NCBI GenBank assembly: GCA_022745215.1 | Contig: JAIIWC010000016.1 | Span: forward strand, 1 to 31,434 | DNA: 31,434 nt | Direction: 5' to 3' | DNA from: Collinsella sp. | Lineage (GTDB): Bacteria; Actinomycetota; Coriobacteriia; Coriobacteriales; Coriobacteriaceae | Shown: positions 1 through 6,390 of the stretch, one piece after another | How positions within the stretch are numbered: the first letter of the stretch is position 1 | Layout: every line of letters starts with the position of its first letter | Made by a program: the position numbers and the translations under genes | Notes under the pieces: model-generated | The model's database searches: none | Told to the model about the DNA's origin: nothing | The model's input: only the letters and a program-made list of their open reading frames with translations

Positions 1-623
1 ACGGCGGCGCTGGCAGCAACGCGCTTGTGGTGCCGACGCCGTGCGACCGCCATGAGGCTTTTGTCATCCCCAGCGACATCTGCTTTGCGGCAAGCGCGTG
101 CGACCCGCGTCGCCTGGGCATCGACGTGACGGGCGCCTGGGCGGTTGCCGCCAACGCGCTCTCCTACGACTACCTGTGGAACGAGATCCGCGTGAAGGGC
201 GGTGCGTACGGCTGCGGATTCCGCGCAGCCGGCGAGCGCCAGACGGCGTTCTACACCTACCGCGACCCGGCGATCGATCCTTCGATTGAGCGCGTAGAGC
301 GCGCGGGTGCATGGCTTGGCAGCTTTGAGCCCGACGAGGCCGCCTTTGAGGGCTTTATCGTGAGCTGCGTGAGCGGCATGGACGCGCCGGTGAAGCCGTA
401 CGCGCTCACCAAGCGCCGCAACACGACCTACCTGGCCGGGCTCGATCCGCATGCGCGCGAGGAGCGTCGCGCCCAGATGCTCGCCGCCACGCCCGGTGAG
501 CTGCGCTCGCTCGGCACCGACGTGACGCGCATCGCAGCCGAGTCGCCCACCTGCGTCTTTGGCGGCCGCGACGTCATCGCAAAGAGCAACGCCGGCTTTA
601 CCGTCATCGACCTGCTGGCTTAA
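1..623 (+). CDS. M16-family zinc metallopeptidase, C-terminal part (5' end outside window)
   Basis: The reading frame is open from the left edge (first full codon at 3) to a TAA at 621-623, giving about 206 C-terminal residues. The stretch YDYLWNEIRVKGGAYG, roughly residues 50-65 of the visible part, is the R/Y substrate-binding segment of the last domain of M16 peptidases of the presequence-protease (M16C) type. These enzymes are clam-shell zinc peptidases of about 950-1000 residues that degrade unfolded peptides. The zinc-binding HxxEH domain would lie upstream of the window and cannot be seen, so activity is inferred from the family only. Codon use is like its neighbours. A strong hairpin terminator follows directly at 629-670. 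Confidence 0.85.
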   Translation, partial: GGAGSNALVVPTPCDRHEAFVIPSDICFAASACDPRRLGIDVTGAWAVAANALSYDYLWNEIRVKGGAYGCGFRAAGERQTAFYTYRDPAIDPSIERVERAGAWLGSFEPDEAAFEGFIVSCVSGMDAPVKPYALTKRRNTTYLAGLDPHAREERRAQMLAATPGELRSLGTDVTRIAAESPTCVFGGRDVIAKSNAGFTVIDLLA

Positions 624-628
624 TGCAC

Positions 629-670
629 AAAGGTAGATTTTTGGGACATGCCTAAAAATCTACCTTTTTT
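629..670 (+). terminator. Intrinsic terminator of the M16 peptidase gene
   Basis: A perfect 14-bp stem (629-642 with 654-667) is extended by three more pairs at 643-645/651-653 and followed by a T run to 670. It begins 6 nt after the stop codon. The loop side carries TTTTGGGACATGC, which recurs upstream of the dehydrogenase gene at 3306-3318. Confidence 0.8.
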
Positions 671-701
671 CTGCGGTTTGAGCGGGGCGGCGCAGCCCAC
701 C

Positions 702-778
702 GCGGCGGTTTGTCTCAATCTGTAACATCTAGGTCCAATTTTGCCGAGTTACTGTTACAGATTGAGACAAACCGCCGC
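702..778. repeat. 26-bp perfect inverted repeat (REP/MITE-like hairpin)
   Basis: The arms 702-727 and 753-778 are perfect reverse complements with a 25-nt AT-rich spacer. There is no flanking T run and no reading frame. It lies in the 313-bp gap between the peptidase gene and hicA, separate from the terminator at 629-670. The perfection and length suggest recent mobility or selection for a cruciform or RNA hairpin. Confidence 0.75.
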
Positions 779-839
779 AGACGCCCACTCCACAGCACAG
801 ACCACCACAAAGGTGCCTGTCTCCTTCCTCAGTTGTGAT

Positions 840-876
840 TCGAACACTTGTTCTATACGCACACATGTTCTATAGT
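840..876 (+). promoter_or_regulatory. hicAB promoter with LexA-box-like palindrome
   Basis: A -35 TTGTTC (848-853) and -10 TATAGT (871-876) are separated by exactly 17 nt. The palindrome TCGAACACTTGTTC (840-853) fits the GAAC-N4-GTTC core of the SOS box of actinobacteria and Bacillus and covers the -35. A second, one-mismatch copy (GCAC-ACAT-GTTC, 859-870) lies in the spacer. TGTTCTATA is also directly repeated at 849-857 and 866-874. Promoter confidence is good; LexA control is inference. Confidence 0.6.
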
Positions 877-901
877 AGAGGTGCTTGCATCGAACTGAAA
901 T

Positions 902-922
902 TGCAACTAGAATATAGTTGCA
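902..922 (+). promoter_or_regulatory. Inverted repeat upstream of hicA, possible HicB operator
   Basis: TGCAACTA (902-909) and TAGTTGCA (915-922) are perfect inverted repeats with a 5-nt spacer. They lie between the -10 box and the hicA start. Ribbon-helix-helix HicB antitoxins usually bind such palindromes in their own promoter, so autoregulation is a reasonable inference. Confidence 0.5.
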
Positions 923-936
923 GAATGTGAGGCGGG

Positions 937-1200
937 ATGACTCGATCCGATAAACTCATCGCCCAACTGCTTAGCTGCCCTTCGACGTATCGGTATACCG
1001 ATTTTTTAAAAGTCATGGCTTCATATGGCTTTGAAATGGACAACAAAGGCAAGACATCCGGATCGCGCATTCGCTTCTACAGGCCATCAGATGGCAGGAT
1101 GTTCGTAATGCACGCGCCACATCCATCTGACGAATTGACAGCGGGGACCATTCGAAACATCGTTCGATTTCTGCAAGGTGTCGGAGGTAGTCATGAGTAA
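937..1200 (+). CDS. hicA: HicA-family toxin (mRNA interferase-like)
   Basis: This 87-residue protein matches the HicA pattern: a short alpha/beta fold of the dsRNA-binding type with KTSGSRIRFY in the second strand, then MHAPHPSDEL and a C-terminal helix. HicA toxins cleave mRNA and are neutralised by HicB. The usual GS-(N)-H motif, whose histidine is catalytic in studied HicA proteins, reads GSR here, with histidines only further on (MHAPHP), so activity may differ. The protein is longer than the classical toxins of about 58 residues. The ATG at 937 follows a GAGGCGGG ribosome-binding region. Its 3' end overlaps hicB by 8 nt (ATGAGTAA), as is usual for translationally coupled pairs. Confidence 0.8.
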   Translation: MTRSDKLIAQLLSCPSTYRYTDFLKVMASYGFEMDNKGKTSGSRIRFYRPSDGRMFVMHAPHPSDELTAGTIRNIVRFLQGVGGSHE

Positions 1201-1522
1201 CGTTTTGGCATACAAGGGTTATTTCGCCCCAGTCGAGTTCGATGCCGAACAGCATGTACTAACAGGTATGGTCACCGGCATTAGGGACGCAATCGTATTT
1301 GAAGGCTCCACGGCTGAAGAAGTGGAGCAAGGCTTCCACGACGCCGTCGACGATTACCTTGAGTTTTGCGCCGAGAAGGGCAAGGAACCCGAGCGGGCTT
1401 TTAAGGGCTCGTTCAACGTAAGAACGGGCTCTGAGCTCCACAAGCAAGCAGCGCTGGCGGCGGCAAAGAAGGGTGAGTCACTCAATAAGTTTGTGACTGA
1501 AGCGATCGCTGCGGCGCTGTGA
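1193..1522 (+). CDS. hicB: HicB-family antitoxin with C-terminal DNA-binding domain
   Basis: The 109-residue product has an N-terminal HicB-like partial RNase-H fold (about residues 1-65, with YFAPVEFDAEQHVLTGMV and the EGST.EEV.QGFHDAVDDYLE segment). A ribbon-helix-helix segment follows at about 70-109 (FNVRTGSELHKQAALAAAKKG, then NKFVTEAI). It should bind and inhibit HicA and repress the hicAB promoter. I chose ATG 1193 over the upstream GTG 1178 because GGAGG at 1183-1187 is well spaced for it and the 8-nt overlap with the hicA stop fits coupling. Confidence 0.85.
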   Translation: MSNVLAYKGYFAPVEFDAEQHVLTGMVTGIRDAIVFEGSTAEEVEQGFHDAVDDYLEFCAEKGKEPERAFKGSFNVRTGSELHKQAALAAAKKGESLNKFVTEAIAAAL

Positions 1523-1535
1523 AGCCAACGTCGAG

Positions 1536-1577
1536 TCGAAGCCGCCACAAAGGGCGCCTTTGCGGCGGCTTCGACGT
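1536..1577 (+). terminator. Hairpin terminator of hicAB
   Basis: An 11-bp outer stem (1536-1546/1564-1574) encloses a 6-bp inner stem (1548-1553/1557-1562), starting 13 nt after the hicB stop. The T tract is short and merges into the start of the dispersed repeat at 1576. Confidence 0.65.
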
Positions 1578-1627
1578 TTGCCCAGATAAAACCTGCCAAA
1601 ATAAACCTGTCCCTTTTTGGTAGGTTT
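1576..1627 (+). repeat. Dispersed repeat copy 1 (forward)
   Basis: This 52-nt copy begins GTTTGCCCAGATAAAACC and ends TGGTAGGTTT. Its internal AACCTGCCA and TGGTAGGTT can pair to form a hairpin. It lies between the hicB terminator and the ribosome-binding site of fau. The four other copies are at 9606-9655, 10911-10960, 11592-11641 and 18939-18976. Confidence 0.8.
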
Positions 1628-1643
1628 GGGAGAGGGGGCTAGG

Positions 1644-2240
1644 ATGGACAAGGCTGAGTTGCGGCGGGCGGTGATTGCTCGGCGCGATGCTCTTGATTTG
1701 GACTTGCAGGCGGCGAAGTCTGCTGATATCTGTGCGCGGCTAGTTGAGCTGTTGGATCGCTCGGATGCCGCGGCGCCGCACACCGTTGCCAGCTATGCCG
1801 CGATGGGTTCCGAGGTCAACCCTGCCGCGTTTGCCGCTGCGGTCGCCGCGCGCGGCTGGCGCGTGGCCTATCCGTGCATGCTCTCGGCAATTGATGCCGC
1901 AGCTTGTGGCCAGCGCATGTGCATGCGAGCAGTTGCCGCCGACGATGCGTCCGCGGCTCCGTTTATCGCCCACCCCGCGCGGGCCTTCGCGGCCACGGAC
2001 ATCGACAGCGACCGCTTCCCCATCGTGCCTGCCGAAGCACTCGACATGATTGTTGTGCCGCTCGTGGCCTTCGATCAAACCGGCGCGCGCCTGGGCTACG
2101 GCGGCGGTTGCTACGACCGCTACCTGCCCATGCTCTCACCCGCATGCCAAATCATCGGCATCGCCTTTGATGAACAGCGTGTCGACCACGTTCCCACCGA
2201 TACCCACGACCAGCCGCTACCCCACATCATCAGCGCCTAA
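1644..2240 (+). CDS. fau: 5-formyltetrahydrofolate cyclo-ligase
   Basis: The 198-residue protein has the usual family length. It would convert 5-formyltetrahydrofolate and ATP to 5,10-methenyltetrahydrofolate (EC 6.3.3.2) in the cytosol, recycling folate. The N-terminal KAELRRAVIARRDAL is the basic start typical of the family, and GYGGGCYDRY (151-160) is the signature nucleotide/folate loop near the C terminus. The second position of the usual YYDRYL is Cys-Tyr here, a mild variation. ATG 1644 is chosen because the purine-rich GGGAGAGGGGG (1628-1638) precedes it; an upstream TTG at 1617 lies inside a repeat. The gene is convergent with metA, only 23 nt apart. Confidence 0.93.
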   Translation: MDKAELRRAVIARRDALDLDLQAAKSADICARLVELLDRSDAAAPHTVASYAAMGSEVNPAAFAAAVAARGWRVAYPCMLSAIDAAACGQRMCMRAVAADDASAAPFIAHPARAFAATDIDSDRFPIVPAEALDMIVVPLVAFDQTGARLGYGGGCYDRYLPMLSPACQIIGIAFDEQRVDHVPTDTHDQPLPHIISA

Positions 2241-2263
2241 CGGCTGGCACATCTCCCGACGGC

Positions 2264-3190
2264 CTAGTGCTCCTCGCCGGCGCGGGCCAGGTCGTAGGGC
2301 GTGGTCTGATAGACGTAGTAGTTGAGCCAGTTGGTGTAGAACAGCTGAGCCTGGCTGCGCCAGACGTTGCGCGGCTCGGCGGTGGGGTCGTCGCCCGGGA
2401 AGTAATGCGCCGGCACCTGAGGGTTGAGTCCGCGCTTCACGTCGCGCTCGTATTCCAGGCGCAGGGTGTCGGTATCGTACTCGGGGTGGCCAAATACAAA
2501 GAAGCGGCGGCTGTCGGTCGACTTGACGATGTACAGACCCACCTCGTCGGACACGGCCACGACCTCAAGCTGCGGCTCGGCCTCCACGTCCTCGCGGCGC
2601 ACATCGGTGTTGCGCGAATGCACGGCATAGAAGCGGTCGTCGAAGCCGCGGACCAGCGGGCTTTGCGGCTTCACCAAATAATGCTCGAACACGCCACTTG
2701 CCTTGGCCGGTAGATCGTACTTCTGAATGCCGTAATGGTGATACAGGCCAGCTTGCGCGCCCCAGCAAATGTGCAGCGTGGAGTGCACGTGTGTGGTGGA
2801 CCAGTCCATGATCTGGCAGAGCTCGGGCCAGTAGTCGACCTCCTCGAACGGCATCTGCTCCACCGGCGCGCCCGTGATGATCAGGCCGTCGTAGTGGATG
2901 TCGCGGATGTCGTCGAACGTGCGGTAGAACGTCTCCAGGTGACCGGCGCTCACGTGCGTGGCCTCGTGCGTCTTGGTGCGCAGCAGGTCCACCTCCACCT
3001 GCAGCGGCGTGTTGGAGAGCTTGCGCATGATCTGCGTCTCGGTGGCGATCTTGGTGGGCATGAGGTTGAGGATGAGCACGCGCAGAGGACGGATGTCCTG
3101 GTGCAGCGCGCGATACTCGGTCATGACAAAGATGTTCTCGCTCTCGAGCTGCGCAGCGGCAGGGAGGGCGTCGGGAATACGAATGGGCAT
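2264..3190 (-). CDS. metA: Homoserine O-acetyltransferase (MetA type)
   Basis: The 308-residue protein is a full-length MetA, a glutamine-amidotransferase-like fold that acylates L-homoserine in the first committed step of methionine synthesis. The catalytic Cys is at 142 (HICWGAQAG) and the His-Glu pair is at 235 and 237 (HPEYDT), matching the E. coli numbering. Residue 111 is Glu (GAPVEQMPFEEV). Glu at this place is known to favour acetyl-CoA, while Gly in E. coli favours succinyl-CoA, so acetyl transfer is predicted. The start ATG at 3190 has AAGGAG about 6 nt upstream. I see no SAM riboswitch in the short leader. Confidence 0.93.
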   Translation of the reverse strand: MPIRIPDALPAAAQLESENIFVMTEYRALHQDIRPLRVLILNLMPTKIATETQIMRKLSNTPLQVEVDLLRTKTHEATHVSAGHLETFYRTFDDIRDIHYDGLIITGAPVEQMPFEEVDYWPELCQIMDWSTTHVHSTLHICWGAQAGLYHHYGIQKYDLPAKASGVFEHYLVKPQSPLVRGFDDRFYAVHSRNTDVRREDVEAEPQLEVVAVSDEVGLYIVKSTDSRRFFVFGHPEYDTDTLRLEYERDVKRGLNPQVPAHYFPGDDPTAEPRNVWRSQAQLFYTNWLNYYVYQTTPYDLARAGEEH

Positions 3191-3293
3191 GGATGCTCCT
3201 TACGAGTCAGTTGCAGCTATGGTACAACGAGCAGCCCCATCCGCGCGAGCACATCGCCCGGCGATGCCGTCAGCGGCCCAAATCACTCCAAAA

Positions 3294-3324
3294 GTAGAGA
3301 TTAAAGCATGTCCCAAAATTCTAC
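3294..3324 (-). repeat. Degenerate copy of the 629-670 hairpin motif
   Basis: Read on the minus strand, 3324-3306 is GTAGAATTTTGGGACATGC, identical in 18 of 19 positions to 633-651. GTAGA and TCTAC at the ends can pair, but the stem is imperfect. It sits about 80 nt upstream of the dehydrogenase start. Confidence 0.5.
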
Positions 3325-3401
3325 GGCGCTTTAGCCTAGCAAAGTGGCAGCAGGACGCTACAATGGTTCGACGCGAAAAACTCGGCCGAAAGGATACGTA
3401 T

Positions 3402-4379
3402 ATGTACCAGACGCGTAAGATCGGTGTGGTCGGCCAGGGCCACGTAGGAGCACATGTCGCCAACAGCCTGCTTATGCAGGGCATTGCCGATGAGCTGTAC
3501 CTGTGCGATATCAACGAGGCCAAGGTAACGTCCGAGGTCCAGGACCTGCGCGACTCCCTTTCGTTTGTCCCGTACAACACCAAGATCGTCAACTGCTACG
3601 ACCACTACGAGGAGCTGGCCTGCTGCGACGTCATCGTCAACGCTGCCGGTAAGGTCGCGCTGGCAGCCGGCAACCGCGACGGCGAGCTGTTCTTTACCAC
3701 CGACGCCGCCCGCACCTTTGCCAAGCGCATCGTCGACGCTGGCTTCGACGGCATCTTCGTCTCCATCTCCAACCCCTGCGACGTTGTGTGTACCGAGCTG
3801 TGGCACCTGACCGGCTACGATCCCAAGAAGATCATCGGCTCGGGCTGCGGTCTGGACTCCGCCCGCCTGCGCACCGAGATCTCCAAGAAGGTCGGCGTGA
3901 GCCCCAAGTCCATCGACGCCTACATGATCGGCGAGCATGGCTTTAGCCAGCTGGCCGCCTTTAAGGCAGCAACTATCGCCGGCAAGAGCCTCAACGAGCT
4001 TCAGGCCGAGAACCCCGACAAGTACGCCTTCGACCACATGGAGGTCGAGGAGCTCGCGCGCAAGGGCGGCTATGTTACCTACCAGGGCAAGCAGTGCACC
4101 GAGTACGCCGTCGCCAACTCCGCCGCACGCGTCTGCGCTGCCGTGCTGCACAACGAGCACGCCGTGCTTTCAGCCTCTACGCTTATGACCGGCCAGTATG
4201 GCGAGGAGGGCATCTTCACCTCCTTGCCGTGCGTGATCGGCGCCGAGGGCGTCGAGGAGGTCTACACGCTCGATCTGTCCGAGTACGAGCTCGAGGGCTT
4301 CCACAAGAGCTGCCAGCACATCCGCGACAACATCGCCCAGCTCGACTGGTGGGACGCCGAGGCCTACGACGCAAAGTAG
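3402..4379 (+). CDS. L-2-hydroxyacid dehydrogenase (lactate / L-2-hydroxyisocaproate type)
   Basis: The 325-residue protein belongs to the NAD-dependent lactate/malate dehydrogenase family. The Rossmann motif GQGHVG is at 11-16, an acidic residue for NAD ribose at D36, the mobile loop with Arg-92 follows GKVALAAGN, and LDSARLR gives D152/R155. The catalytic His is H179 (GEHG). The ARKGG.VTYQGK segment and the C-terminal region resemble L-2-hydroxyisocaproate dehydrogenase more than classic LDH, so branched 2-oxoacids are as likely a substrate as pyruvate. ATG 3402 is preferred over the in-frame ATG 3363 because AAAGGA (3389-3394) is well placed. TACAAT at 3359-3364 is a possible -10. It is monocistronic, ending at a strong terminator. 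Confidence 0.88.
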   Translation: MYQTRKIGVVGQGHVGAHVANSLLMQGIADELYLCDINEAKVTSEVQDLRDSLSFVPYNTKIVNCYDHYEELACCDVIVNAAGKVALAAGNRDGELFFTTDAARTFAKRIVDAGFDGIFVSISNPCDVVCTELWHLTGYDPKKIIGSGCGLDSARLRTEISKKVGVSPKSIDAYMIGEHGFSQLAAFKAATIAGKSLNELQAENPDKYAFDHMEVEELARKGGYVTYQGKQCTEYAVANSAARVCAAVLHNEHAVLSASTLMTGQYGEEGIFTSLPCVIGAEGVEEVYTLDLSEYELEGFHKSCQHIRDNIAQLDWWDAEAYDAK

Positions 4380-4420
4380 GCCGTAGGCTGCCGCAACCTT
4401 GCGAATCTAAACACGATACT

Positions 4421-4462
4421 AAGCGGGCCGCGCCGGAAATCTCCGGCGCAGCCCGCTTTTTT
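4421..4462 (+). terminator. Intrinsic terminator of the hydroxyacid dehydrogenase gene
   Basis: An 8-bp outer stem (4421-4428/4451-4458) and 8-bp inner stem (4430-4437/4442-4449) are separated by one C/A mismatch, with an AATC loop and a T run at 4457-4462. The strong T run is on the plus strand; weak bidirectional use for SIS1 is possible. Confidence 0.85.
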
Positions 4463-4510
4463 GACTCGCGCTGCGCCCTTGCGAATCGAAGGTGAATGGT
4501 TTTCCGTTAC

Positions 4511-5479
4511 TTAGTACTGCTCGATGCCCATGTAGCGACGAACTTCGGGGCTGTGGCCGAAGACCTTGCCGCGGGCGGCGCGCAGCTCGCAGCTCATCGC
4601 GTAGAAGAAGATCGGCTCCAGGTACGAACGCACGCTGGCAGGCACTTCGCCCACGCCGTACTCGAGCGCATCGAGCACCATGACTGTATCGGTGTGCGTG
4701 TTGAGGAACGCAAGGGCGCGCTCCTCCATGGGGCGGCACTCACCCGCGCCAAGTTGCACAAAGTAGAACACGCCGGGCTCGGTGGCCTCGAAGGGACCGT
4801 GGAAATACTCGCTGGAGTGGATATAGCAGCAGTGCTGCCACTGCATCTCCATGAGCGAGCAGATGGCCATGGCGTAGGTCTGGCTAAAGTTGGGTCCGGA
4901 GCCCAGGATATAGAAGAACTTGTGCTGCTGGCAGAGCTCGGCAAAGCGGGCGCCCAGCTCGGCGTTGACCTTCTCGCGGGCGGCGGGCAGCAGCGCATCC
5001 ATCTGCTTGAGTCCCTCGTACATGTCGGCGAGTGCCTCGTAGCCTTCCTGCTGGTCGAGCAGCTCGGCGGCGATCAGAGCGCCGATGCCCTGCGGCACCT
5101 CGGCCTGCGACACGCCCTCGCCCCAGGGGTAGACCCAGGTGGTCCACTTGCCGTTGTCAATCTTGGAGCCCTCGCAGTCGGTGAGGGCAACGACCTCGGC
5201 GCCGGCGGCCAGCGCCATCTCGCAGCCGTCGACGACCTCCTGCGTGTTGCCGCTGTGGCTGCAGGCGATGACGAGCGACTTCTCGCCAAGACTCTTGGGG
5301 ACCATCAGGCAAAACTCGCGTGCCGTGTAGACCGTCGAGGTAAACGTGGTGGCCTCGCGCTTGAGAAGCTCGTTGGCCGGCATCAGGTCGATCATCGAAC
5401 CGCCGCAGGCGATCCAAAAGACGTTCTCGATCTTGCCCTTGCGCTCAATGATTTCCTGAACCAGATCATGTGCGTTCAT
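4511..5479 (-). CDS. SIS-domain sugar-phosphate deglycase-like protein 1 (SIS1)
   Basis: This 322-residue protein has two SIS domains (about 1-150 and 160-320) and resembles fructoselysine-6-phosphate deglycase FrlB. SHSGNT (74-79) is the sugar-phosphate loop of the first domain. SSEYFHGPFE (222-231) supplies E224, the family acid/base Glu. The end RRYMGIEQY matches the C-terminal RRY...Y of FrlB. The likely reaction is cleavage of a phosphorylated Amadori compound to a hexose phosphate and an amino acid; the substrate is unknown. AAGGAGGAAC precedes the ATG at 5479. It lies downstream of gntR1 with its own operator-bearing promoter, and no transporter is in the unit. Confidence 0.8.
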   Translation of the reverse strand: MNAHDLVQEIIERKGKIENVFWIACGGSMIDLMPANELLKREATTFTSTVYTAREFCLMVPKSLGEKSLVIACSHSGNTQEVVDGCEMALAAGAEVVALTDCEGSKIDNGKWTTWVYPWGEGVSQAEVPQGIGALIAAELLDQQEGYEALADMYEGLKQMDALLPAAREKVNAELGARFAELCQQHKFFYILGSGPNFSQTYAMAICSLMEMQWQHCCYIHSSEYFHGPFEATEPGVFYFVQLGAGECRPMEERALAFLNTHTDTVMVLDALEYGVGEVPASVRSYLEPIFFYAMSCELRAARGKVFGHSPEVRRYMGIEQY

Positions 5480-5535
5480 CCTGATGTTCCTCCTTGTGGG
5501 GCAGCTTTGAGCGACGGCAGCTCTTACCTGCAGTC

Positions 5536-5614
5536 GTTCTATGTTGTCCTATTTATAACACGTGCAACAACGCCCGTGAAGTCATCTCGGCAAATTTGTT
5601 CTATGTTGTTCTAT
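5536..5614 (-). promoter_or_regulatory. SIS1 promoter with two GntR1-type operators
   Basis: On the minus strand a -35 TTCACG (5575-5580) and a -10 TATAAA (5552-5557) are 17 nt apart. ATAGAACAACATAGAAC (5598-5614) lies upstream of the -35, and ATAGGACAACATAGAAC (5536-5552) begins at the -10 and covers the start point. Each site is a direct repeat of ATAGAAC with a 10-bp period, one helical turn. Regulation by the adjacent GntR1 is inferred from position. Confidence 0.6.
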
Positions 5615-5623
5615 CTATGGACG

Positions 5624-6388
5624 TTAGATGTCGAACACGTAGCGCGAGCCCACGATCTTTTGGCGTCCGAGCAACAGAGGGCGCCCGCCGGCGTCGGTAA
5701 AGTAGGCCTCCATATAGAAGAGCGGCTCACCGACCGGCACCTCCAGCAGCGGGGCCGCCTGAGCATCGGCAAGCGCAATCTCCACGGTGCAGGGGTCGGA
5801 CTTGAGCGGCGCGCGACCCGAATGCTCGGCAACGAGCGCAAAGATTGAGTTATCGGTGAGGTCCTCGTCGGCCAGCGTCTGCAGGTAGGGATGGTCGGCG
5901 AGCACAAAGGCGTTGTTCTCGAGCATGACGGGGATGCCGTCGGCCGTGCGCACGCGCTCGACCACGATAAGCTCGCAGCCGGGTTCCACGCCAAAAAACA
6001 CCGCGTCCTCGCGCGTCGCCGCAACCACCGTGCGCGACACCAGGCGCGCACCCGGCACCATGTCGTTGGCAGCGCAACCCTCAGTAAAGCTCTGAACGTC
6101 GCCCTTCTGGCGAATCTTGCGCTTGAGCTTGGGCGCACACACAAAGGTACCCCTCCCCTGCTGGCGGTTGAGATACCCCGCACGCGACAGCTCCTCGATG
6201 GCGCGACGCACGGTGACGCGCCCCACGCCGTAGGACTTCGCGAGCTCCATCTCGGAAGGAATGCGCGAGCCGGCCACGTACACGCCGCGCGCGATCTCGC
6301 CCTTTAGGTCGTCCATAACCTGCTGGTACAGCGGCACAGCGGGCACCTCGGCTCGCTCGGAACGTTCGATCTTGCTATCGGCTACCAT
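5624..6388 (-). CDS. GntR-family regulator with UTRA domain (GntR1)
   Basis: The 254-residue protein has a winged helix-turn-helix at about 17-85 (PLYQQVMDDLKGEI, IPSEMELA, VGRVTVRRAIEELSRAGYL, QQGRGTFV). A UTRA effector domain at about 100-250 ends LLLGRQKIVGSRYVFDI. HutC-subfamily proteins of this kind release DNA when a sugar phosphate binds. It is about the usual length. TAACGATG links it to recQ: the recQ stop and this ATG are 2 nt apart, and the GGAG ribosome-binding site lies inside recQ. SIS1 is the next gene downstream, with operator-like repeats between them, so control of SIS1 is the simplest reading. Confidence 0.88.
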   Translation of the reverse strand: MVADSKIERSERAEVPAVPLYQQVMDDLKGEIARGVYVAGSRIPSEMELAKSYGVGRVTVRRAIEELSRAGYLNRQQGRGTFVCAPKLKRKIRQKGDVQSFTEGCAANDMVPGARLVSRTVVAATREDAVFFGVEPGCELIVVERVRTADGIPVMLENNAFVLADHPYLQTLADEDLTDNSIFALVAEHSGRAPLKSDPCTVEIALADAQAAPLLEVPVGEPLFYMEAYFTDAGGRPLLLGRQKIVGSRYVFDI

Positions 6389-6390
6389 CG

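Noticed and set aside
3191..3293. SAM or T-box riboswitch before metA
   Set aside because: The leader is short and lacks the conserved junction sequences of either class.
5536..5614. CRISPR-like array from the GTTCTAT repeats
   Set aside because: There are only two 17-bp units at a promoter, without regular spacers or cas genes. Operators explain them better.
4496..5848. 450-codon plus-strand frame over SIS1
   Set aside because: It is antisense to a protein with clear SIS motifs and crosses the SIS1 promoter and operators. It has no ribosome-binding site or family motif.
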